Positions 1 through 9,081 of a DNA stretch of 9,081 nucleotides are shown piece by piece. Source of the DNA: an uncultured Centipeda sp. (lineage in GTDB: Bacteria; Bacillota; Negativicutes; Selenomonadales; Selenomonadaceae); assembly GCA_937925565.1 (NCBI GenBank), contig CALALM010000158.1:1-9081 (forward strand). Direction: 5' to 3'. Position numbers and translations under genes: made by a program. A model generated the notes under the pieces. That model was not told where the DNA came from. It did no database searches and saw only the letters and a program-made list of their open reading frames with translations. The first letter of the stretch is position 1; each line of letters starts with the position of its first letter.

Positions 1-112
1 CATGGGAAAGGTACAGTCCCTGTGATACGATCATTGCGCCAAAATAGCCCAGAATAAGCAGCACCGTGATGACAAACCAGCGCGGCCTTCTAGATGTTCT
101 GCTCTGTGCCAT
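1..112 (-). CDS. divIC: DivIC/FtsB-type septum formation initiator, N-terminal fragment
   Basis: Thirty-seven codons are present before the window ends, starting at ATG 112-110. The visible protein has a short basic head (RTSRRPR, residues 5-11) followed by a hydrophobic segment from about W12 to V29, then SQGLYLSH. This is the single-pass, N-in layout of DivIC/FtsB proteins, and the GYFG...VSQ..YL pattern after the membrane segment is typical of Firmicute DivIC. In the family the following extracytoplasmic coiled coil joins FtsL and FtsQ/DivIB in the divisome; that part lies outside the window. A GAGAGG sequence at 118-123 (minus-strand reading) sits 5 nt upstream as a modest ribosome site. 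The start lies inside the preceding glycosyltransferase gene (23-nt overlap, different frame), suggesting translational coupling. The position downstream of mfd and a yabN-like gene agrees with the Bacillus divIC locus. Only 37 residues can be judged, so another small membrane protein is possible. Confidence 0.72.
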   Translation of the reverse strand, partial: MAQSRTSRRPRWFVITVLLILGYFGAMIVSQGLYLSH

Positions 113-1244
113 ACATACCTCTCTTCCTTGTCATCAGTGCAATCAAATCCGCCGCAACATCCTGCGCCGCCTCCTCGCGCGCGCATCGACGTGCCGCTCT
201 GCGCATCTCCGGAATGCGGTGCGCAAGGATCTCCTCCACCGCGACAGCCATACGTTCCCCCGGGTGGAGCCACACAGCCGCGCCGCGCCGCGTCGCATAG
301 ACAGCATTCTCCGTCTCAGGTCCCGGAATCGGATCGTGTAGCAGGAGAGGCAGTCCCGCCGCAAACGCCTCACTGATCGTCAGCCCCCCCGGCTTCGTGA
401 TGAGGAGATCCGCCGCCCGCATGAGCACTGCCACATCATCCGTATAGGCAAAGACATGGATATCATGACGCGACGTGCGTGCGATATCGCGTGCATGTGC
501 TTCAAGCACAGCATTGTGCCCCGCAACAACGAGGATCGCAAGACGCCGATCCACCATTTCAAGCGCTGTAAGCGTAAGATCTATTCCTCCAAGCCCCAGC
601 CCCCCCCCCATGAGAAGGAGTGTCGGCAGATTCTCCGAAAGCCCCACCTTCTTCTGCGCTTCCTGCCGTGACAACAAATAGTCTGCCCGCGCAATCGGTA
701 TGCCTGTCACCCGCACTACGGATGTCAAAAATCCACGCTCTGCCATCTCGTCCGCCATCACGCCCGTTGCGACAAAGTACATATCCACGCCACGTACGAG
801 CCAGATTGCATGCACAGCATAATCCGTCAAGAGGACCGCGAGTGCATAGTTCCCTCCGTGTCGTGCACGCCAAAGCGACGCCGCGCCCTCAGGAAATGGA
901 TGTGTTGCAATGACGAGATCCGGCTCGTACGCCCGTATGATTCGCCCCATCGTCCGCACCATCACCTGTGCGAACGCATTTCGAACAATGCCGCCGCTCG
1001 TATTCTTTCCCGCAATGCGAAAGAACACATCGTAGAGATCGGGGACAAAGCGTAACATCGTGAGATAGATGCGTTTCATCAGATAGTGGATGGTGGAAAC
1101 TTCGCGTGCCATAAAATCAACAACATCGACCTGTATGGCACCTGCCTTCGGGTGCGCCGCGAGCGCTGCACGGATTGCCTCTGCCGCCCGCATATGCCCG
1201 GAACCGATGGATGCCGTCAAAATGAGAATACGGGCACGCTCCAT
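90..1244 (-). CDS. MGDG synthase/UgtP-like glycolipid glycosyltransferase (GT28 family)
   Basis: A 384-residue protein. The N-terminal half carries the MGDG-synthase type acceptor domain, with ASIGSGH at residues 11-17 followed by AAEAI, and TDYAVHAIW at 140-148. The C-terminal half carries GT-B nucleotide-sugar motifs: LMGGGLGLGG (211-220), KPGGLT (284-289) followed by SEA, and PIPGPETENA (305-314). Family members such as Bacillus UgtP/YpfP and plant MGD1 transfer glucose or galactose from a UDP-sugar to diacylglycerol at the inner face of the cytoplasmic membrane. The sugar and acceptor cannot be read from sequence. ATG at 1244 is preferred over the in-frame GTG at 1259 because AGGAGG (1256-1251) lies 6 nt before the ATG and would be inside the gene otherwise. 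The gene appears to have its own promoter, and its 3' end overlaps the divIC start. Unusual: a run of ten G in the GGG motif (600-609) and a run of seven G in the KPGG motif (384-390). Confidence 0.87.
   Translation of the reverse strand: MERARILILTASIGSGHMRAAEAIRAALAAHPKAGAIQVDVVDFMAREVSTIHYLMKRIYLTMLRFVPDLYDVFFRIAGKNTSGGIVRNAFAQVMVRTMGRIIRAYEPDLVIATHPFPEGAASLWRARHGGNYALAVLLTDYAVHAIWLVRGVDMYFVATGVMADEMAERGFLTSVVRVTGIPIARADYLLSRQEAQKKVGLSENLPTLLLMGGGLGLGGIDLTLTALEMVDRRLAILVVAGHNAVLEAHARDIARTSRHDIHVFAYTDDVAVLMRAADLLITKPGGLTISEAFAAGLPLLLHDPIPGPETENAVYATRRGAAVWLHPGERMAVAVEEILAHRIPEMRRAARRCAREEAAQDVAADLIALMTRKRGMYGTEQNI
384..390 (-). repeat. G7 homopolymer inside the glycosyltransferase gene
   Basis: Seven C on the plus strand (seven G in the coding strand) encode the two glycines of the KPGG sugar-nucleotide motif. 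This is a shorter companion to the G10 tract upstream in the same gene. Homopolymers of this length are only mildly slippery. Confidence 0.9.
600..609 (-). repeat. G10 homopolymer tract inside the glycosyltransferase gene
   Basis: Ten consecutive C on the plus strand, read as G10 in the coding strand, run from the last base of Met212 through three GGG codons (Gly213-215). It is the longest homopolymer I see in the window. Gain of one G would bring in a TGA at 559-561, and loss of one G a TAG at 581-583. Either truncates the protein before its nucleotide-sugar binding half. The tract is in frame in this sequence. Confidence 0.95.
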
Positions 1245-1250
1245 GCTCCA

Positions 1251-1256
1251 CCTCCT
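1251..1256 (-). promoter_or_regulatory. Ribosome binding site deciding the glycosyltransferase start
   Basis: The minus strand reads AGGAGG followed by six bases and ATG at 1244-1242. This near-perfect Shine-Dalgarno overlaps the codons that would follow the alternative GTG at 1259-1257, which argues for the ATG. Confidence 0.8.
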
Positions 1257-1271
1257 CACATAGTCATGATT

Positions 1272-1300
1272 ATTCTATCACAATTTTCAGCGTAGAACAA
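1272..1300 (-). promoter_or_regulatory. Candidate sigma-A type promoter with extended -10 before the glycosyltransferase
   Basis: In the 68-nt gap after the dehydrogenase, the minus strand has TTGTTC (1300-1295), a 17-nt spacer and TAGAAT (1277-1272), with TG one base upstream of the -10 hexamer. The -35 matches only three of six consensus bases, but the extended -10 and ideal spacing compensate. Expected initiation is near 1265, giving a leader of about 20 nt before the ATG. No convincing terminator is visible in the same gap, so read-through from the dehydrogenase is also likely. Confidence 0.45.
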
Positions 1301-1312
1301 AAGACTTTTATC

Positions 1313-2089
1313 CTATGCCATGAGACCACCGTCCACCGTATAGATGCTTCCCGTCACCCATGACGCCGCAGGGGAGGCGAGAAAAGCGATCACATGCGCG
1401 ACCTCCTCCGCCGTGCCGAGCCGCCCCAGCGGATAGAGGTCAGCCATCTCGTGCAGTTGATCCTCACGCGACAGATGCAAAGAGAGTTGCCGCTCCGTGA
1501 GCGGTGTCAGAACATCGGCAGGAGCAACAACGTTCACACGTACGCCATCATGAGCCAGTTCAAGCGCAAGCGATCGCGAAAATGCGATGATCGCGCCCTT
1601 TGTTGCCGCATATGCCGCACAGAAATAATTTCCGTGCAGACCTGCATCCGAGGCAACACTCACGATATTTCCGCGTACACGCCTCAGATATGGCAGTGCT
1701 GTCTGCGTCAGATAAAATGTCCCCTTGACATTCGTTGCAAGCAGTTCATCCAGTGCGGCCTCCGTCAGATCATCCAGTGCACCCTCTGCGTAGATTCCTG
1801 CGGAATTCACAAGGATATCGATCCCGCCGAACGCGTGCGTCGTCTCCTCCACGACACGCCTGCAATCCGCACAAACGGATACATCTGCGGCAAAAAAGAG
1901 CGCATGCTCTCCCGCCGAGAGTGCGGCAAGAGCAGCCTGTCCACGCGCCTCATCACGTCCTACGAGGACGACACGTGCTCCACACATAAAAAAAAGTTCT
2001 GCAGCAGCGCGCCCGATTCCCGAAGTTCCGCCCGAAATCAATGCCGTTTTCCCGGCAAAGGCATCGACAGCGAAAATTGTCTTTTCCAT
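1313..2089 (-). CDS. Classical short-chain dehydrogenase/reductase (FabG-like)
   Basis: A 258-residue single-domain protein of normal SDR length. Visible motifs are the Rossmann glycine signature GGTSGIG (residues 20-26), NSAG (95-98), the structural Asn120 in LLATN, and the catalytic Ser147, Tyr160 and Lys164 (YAATK). A C-terminal TVDGG (251-255) is usual for the tetrameric classical subfamily. VGRDEA after the second strand (residues 43-48), with Arg45 where NADP-type enzymes carry a basic residue, suggests NADP(H) preference; this is an inference. The substrate is not predictable: the family includes 3-oxoacyl-ACP reductases, sugar and alcohol dehydrogenases. A FabG role is not favoured because there are no fatty-acid genes nearby. 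Start ATG 2089 gives the expected N-terminus; the upstream ribosome site (GGAATGAAG) is weak. The gene begins only about 20 nt beyond the hup terminator with no obvious promoter of its own, and contains a T8 run at residues 32-34. Confidence 0.9.
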   Translation of the reverse strand: MEKTIFAVDAFAGKTALISGGTSGIGRAAAELFFMCGARVVLVGRDEARGQAALAALSAGEHALFFAADVSVCADCRRVVEETTHAFGGIDILVNSAGIYAEGALDDLTEAALDELLATNVKGTFYLTQTALPYLRRVRGNIVSVASDAGLHGNYFCAAYAATKGAIIAFSRSLALELAHDGVRVNVVAPADVLTPLTERQLSLHLSREDQLHEMADLYPLGRLGTAEEVAHVIAFLASPAASWVTGSIYTVDGGLMA

Positions 2090-2110
2090 ACTTCATTCCA
2101 TGACATGAAC

Positions 2111-2143
2111 AAAAAAACCGGACTCCCCCATCGGAAGCCCGGT
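2111..2143 (-). terminator. Intrinsic terminator downstream of hup
   Basis: On the minus strand the arm at 2143-2133 (ACCGGGCTTCC) pairs with 2127-2117 over 11 bp with two G-U wobbles, around a five-base loop, and is followed at once by a run of T (2117-2111). It starts about 25 nt after the hup stop codon. The plus-strand side has no T run, so it acts in one direction only. Confidence 0.88.
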
Positions 2144-2168
2144 CTCATGTTCAAGAGAACCCTTGACC

Positions 2169-2441
2169 TCAGTTCACAGAATCCTTCAGAGCTTTGCCAG
2201 CCTTGAACACGGGCGTCTTCGAAGCCGGAATATCGATCTCCTCGCCCGACTGTGGATTGCGTCCCTTGCGTGCCTTACGATCCTTCACCTCGAAGGTGCC
2301 GAAACCGATCAGTTGAATTCTGTCACCCTCGGAAAGTGCGCTCTTAATTGCCTCAAAAACGGCATTGACCGCCTTTTCTGCATCCTTCTTTGTCAGACTT
2401 GCCTGCTCTGCTACGTTTGCGACCAATTCCTGCTTGTTCAA
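2169..2441 (-). CDS. hup: HU family DNA-binding protein
   Basis: A 90-residue nucleoid protein. HU dimers bind and bend DNA with little sequence preference, compacting the nucleoid and assisting replication and repair. The protein shows the helical dimer body (residues 1-45, with NKQELV and TKKDAEKAV) and the signature beta region [21 protein letters not shown], ending in the family-typical [13 protein letters not shown]. The start is taken as TTG 2441-2439 because AAAGGAGG (2457-2450) lies seven bases upstream and the length then equals the usual 90 residues. In-frame ATGs further up would add about 15-20 residues not seen in HU and lack a good ribosome site. The gene has its own promoter and terminator, so it is probably monocistronic and strongly expressed. 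hup next to a yabN-like gene is a common Firmicute arrangement. Confidence 0.97.
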   Translation of the reverse strand: MNKQELVANVAEQASLTKKDAEKAVNAVFEAIKSALSEGDRIQLIGFGTFEVKDRKARKGRNPQSGEEIDIPASKTPVFKAGKALKDSVN

Positions 2442-2449
2442 AGTAGCAT

Positions 2450-2457
2450 CCTCCTTT
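2450..2457 (-). promoter_or_regulatory. Ribosome binding site deciding the TTG start of hup
   Basis: The minus strand reads AAAGGAGG, then seven bases, then TTG. An ATG that begins inside the spacer (2449-2447) is in another frame and meets a stop two codons later, so the TTG is the productive start. Confidence 0.85.
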
Positions 2458-2478
2458 AAGATAAGATCCATTTCTTCG

Positions 2479-2496
2479 GCGACCACAGAGGGTCGC
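2479..2496 (-). other. Small perfect hairpin in the hup 5' leader
   Basis: The minus strand GCGACC (2496-2491) is complementary to GGTCGC (2484-2479) with a six-base loop. It lies just downstream of the predicted transcription start (near 2503) and about 20 nt before the ribosome site. No T run follows, so it is not a terminator. It may stabilise the mRNA 5' end, and chance occurrence cannot be excluded. Confidence 0.5.
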
Positions 2497-2509
2497 GCTG
2501 TCATGAGAG

Positions 2510-2538
2510 AATTTAACAGAATTACCTAGAAAAATCAA
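2510..2538 (-). promoter_or_regulatory. Probable sigma-A promoter of hup
   Basis: The minus strand shows TTGATT (2538-2533), exactly 17 nt of spacer, and TAAATT (2515-2510), with TG one base upstream of the -10 hexamer (extended -10). Both hexamers match consensus at four of six positions. Initiation near 2503 would give a leader of about 60 nt carrying the hairpin and a strong ribosome site. Confidence 0.62.
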
Positions 2539-2548
2539 GGGGAAAAAC

Positions 2549-2587
2549 AAAAAAAACGCCTTTTTTCCCTAAAAACACGGCTTTTTT
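2549..2587 (-). terminator. Probable U-rich terminator ending the argS-to-methylase operon
   Basis: Immediately after (and overlapping) the methylase TAA, the minus strand has A6-GCC, an inner T5/A6 pairing around AGGG, then GGC-G and T8 (2556-2549). GCC pairs with GGC and the flanking A run with the T run, making an imperfect stem with one mismatch and a small internal loop. The stem is A-U rich, so efficiency is uncertain, but the position between an operon end and a new promoter fits. Confidence 0.45.
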
Positions 2588-3278
2588 AGTTATTTTCCCA
2601 AAAAACGGGAGTATATGGGATGAAAATTGTGGTCAAATGATCGATATCATCCTGCCAGTCAAGTTCAAAAAGAGGGATCCTCTGCACCCTCTGATCGGGA
2701 AGTGCCAGATGATGCAGATAGATGACCTCCTGCGTATCGGGGAAATGCTCCATCAGGAGGATCTTGAGATCGGATGCAAGCTCGCGCGAATAAAGCTGCG
2801 TGATGATGAGATCCTGAGCCGGGGGCGCGGCAACGGCGTCCTCATTCATCGCGTCTATGATCGAAAGCCCGTGCACGGGATCGACGCCAAGTGCCGCAAA
2901 GAGCGGATCCAAAAAACTCATCGCAGGCAGGATCTCGATGGGCTGCCCCTTCTCCATCGTCCGCGTGCGCAGGAGCTGTACCGTGCGCTCAGCGACAAAC
3001 GGACTGCCCGGAACGAGATAGAGCACATCGTTTGCCTGCACGCGTTCCATCAAATCATCCGTAATTGCTTCATAGAGTTCTTCAAAATCCTCAGCGTCCT
3101 CATAAAAATCATCGTAGGTTTCGTACGTAATCCCGACCGCATCCAGTACCTCCACCGTCGGGTGAATACGCGTACGCAGGAGGATATGTTGCGCGTCCTT
3201 GATCCGCGTCCACGTTTCGCGCGTCATCAGCCCCGCATCGCCGGGACCGAGCCCTGCTACAGTCAATTGATATGCCAT
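2586..3278 (-). CDS. YabN-type tetrapyrrole-methylase-fold protein lacking the MazG domain
   Basis: A 230-residue protein matching only the N-terminal half of the roughly 480-490-residue YabN/MazG-fusion family. The SAM-binding methylase fold is seen in VAGLGPGD (residues 7-14), VPGSPFVAERTV (89-100) and PAMSFLDPLFAALG (118-131), and the domain closes with LTTIFIPYTP. A TAA follows where family members continue into the nucleotide pyrophosphohydrolase domain, and no MazG remnant can be seen between here and hup. An acidic stretch occupies residues 56-76. In the family the methylase activity and substrate are unproven, while the MazG part hydrolyses NTPs, so the role of this stand-alone domain is unknown. 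The start is ATG 3278, three bases after the mfd TGA, with GGAG inside the mfd end, so translation is probably coupled to mfd. It is the last gene of the upstream operon. Confidence 0.86.
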   Translation of the reverse strand: MAYQLTVAGLGPGDAGLMTRETWTRIKDAQHILLRTRIHPTVEVLDAVGITYETYDDFYEDAEDFEELYEAITDDLMERVQANDVLYLVPGSPFVAERTVQLLRTRTMEKGQPIEILPAMSFLDPLFAALGVDPVHGLSIIDAMNEDAVAAPPAQDLIITQLYSRELASDLKILLMEHFPDTQEVIYLHHLALPDQRVQRIPLFELDWQDDIDHLTTIFIPYTPVFWENN

Positions 3279-3281
3279 GTC

Positions 3282-8526
<5,245 letters not shown>

Positions 8527-8533
8527 AGCTGCG

Positions 8534-8540
8534 CTCCTTT
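8534..8540 (-). promoter_or_regulatory. Ribosome binding site deciding the rpoE start
   Basis: The minus strand reads AAAGGAG, then seven bases, then ATG 8526. It lies in the 25-nt gap between argS and rpoE and favours this start over the in-frame codon at 8580 within argS. Confidence 0.75.
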
Positions 8541-8551
8541 CAGACGAATAC

Positions 8552-9081
8552 TTACATCTTCTCCGGTGCCGATACCCCAAGCACGCCGAGGCTGTGACGA
8601 ATCACACGCCCCGTCGCCAACACAAGAGCAAGACGGGCGGCGGCAAGCGACGGTTCCTGTCCGACGATGCGGCATTTATTGTAAAACGAGTGGAATGCGC
8701 CCGCCAGCTCATGGCTGTAACGCGCGATACGCTGCGGGGCAAAATCTGCCGCTGCACGCGCGATCTCTTCGGGATAGGAGGCGATCTTCTTGATGAGCGC
8801 AATCTCCGTCTCATCCGTCAGAAGTTCGAGTTCCGCGCCGTCCCGTACGACAATGCCCGCCTCATCCGCCTGACGGAAGATGCTCGAAATACGCGCATGT
8901 GCATACTGGATATAGTAGACGGGATTTTCGTTGGACTTCTTCGTCGCCAGGTCGAGGTCAAAGTCGAGCTGACTGTCCGGTGAACGCATCAGGAAGAAAT
9001 AGCGCGCTGCGTCGACGCCGACCTCCTCCATCAGCTCGCGCAGGGTGACCGTCTCACCCGTGCGCTTGCTCAGCTTCACAA
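8552..9081 (-). CDS. argS: Arginyl-tRNA synthetase, C-terminal part
   Basis: The last 175 or so codons are present; the gene enters from beyond the window edge. The first readable residues, VKLSKRTGE, are the KMSKS-type ATP-binding loop of a class I synthetase, here with Leu for Met and Arg for the last Ser. Next come EVGVDAARYFFL, SQLDFDLDLA and NENPVYYIQYAHARI, all characteristic of ArgRS. The DALR anticodon-binding helical domain follows and closes with the family-typical LGVSAPEKM ending. The enzyme charges tRNA-Arg in the cytosol. Although a GTG at 9079 could be read as a start, it is inside the conserved loop, so the gene is partial. It is the most upstream member seen of the operon continuing to rpoE and pyrG. 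Confidence 0.96.
   Translation of the reverse strand, partial: VKLSKRTGETVTLRELMEEVGVDAARYFFLMRSPDSQLDFDLDLATKKSNENPVYYIQYAHARISSIFRQADEAGIVVRDGAELELLTDETEIALIKKIASYPEEIARAAADFAPQRIARYSHELAGAFHSFYNKCRIVGQEPSLAAARLALVLATGRVIRHSLGVLGVSAPEKM

Noticed and set aside
1245..1259. GTG start for the glycosyltransferase five codons upstream
   Set aside because: It would place the AGGAGG ribosome site inside the coding region; the ATG at 1244 fits family N-termini.
1301..1312. Possible terminator after the SDR (AAAAG next to CTTTT)
   Set aside because: The stem is only about 5 bp of A-U rich sequence with an almost absent loop and no following T run.
1394..2206. A 270-codon open frame on the plus strand
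   Set aside because: Antisense to the SDR and running through the hup terminator into hup; no motif.
2442..2504. In-frame upstream extension of hup with two ATG codons
   Set aside because: The added residues are not HU-like, the first ATG coincides with the predicted transcription start, and the strong ribosome site points to the TTG.
8527..8580. Longer rpoE start overlapping argS
   Set aside because: The extra residues are Arg/Ser-rich and unlike HARE-HTH proteins, and a good ribosome site precedes the ATG at 8526.

Overview
The window is a tightly packed, GC-rich bacterial chromosomal segment in which every supported gene lies on the minus strand, so transcription runs from high to low coordinates. 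The gene set (argS, rpoE-delta, pyrG, mfd, a YabN-type methylase, hup, divIC) is Firmicute-like. The codon bias and the lack of sporulation genes suggest a Negativicute of the Selenomonas type. That placement is an inference from gene content and remembered family resemblance, not from a search.

Layout in transcription order. (1) 9081-8552: 3' part of argS. (2) 8526-8197: rpoE, an RNA polymerase delta-like HARE-HTH protein with a basic rather than acidic tail. (3) 8173-6563: pyrG, CTP synthase. (4) 6566-3282: mfd, the transcription-repair coupling factor, whose start overlaps the pyrG stop in ATGA. (5) 3278-2586: the methylase half of a YabN/MazG-type protein, with no MazG domain. These five genes are separated by 3-25 nt or overlap and look like one operon, closed by a probable U-rich terminator at 2587-2549. 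(6) 2441-2169: hup (HU), with its own extended -10 promoter, a small leader hairpin, a TTG start and a strong intrinsic terminator. (7) 2089-1313: a classical short-chain dehydrogenase beginning only about 20 nt past that terminator. (8) 1244-90: an MGDG-synthase/UgtP-like glycolipid glycosyltransferase with its own extended -10 promoter and a ten-G run in its coding sequence. (9) 112-1: the N-terminus of a DivIC/FtsB-type septum protein overlapping the end of the glycosyltransferase.

The argS-to-mfd block joins protein synthesis, nucleotide supply and two factors that act on RNA polymerase (delta-like protein and Mfd). The second half matches the Bacillus mfd-yabN-yabO/P/Q-divIC neighbourhood with the sporulation genes absent and an SDR plus a glycosyltransferase in their place. 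No CRISPR array, transposon, phage gene, tRNA or rRNA was seen. No clearly new multi-gene system is visible. The best leads are the G10 tract in the glycosyltransferase (possible phase variation), the MazG-less YabN protein, the basic delta-like tail and the rearranged mfd-divIC neighbourhood. Non-coding gaps are all under about 150 nt, and the main ones are described as features.
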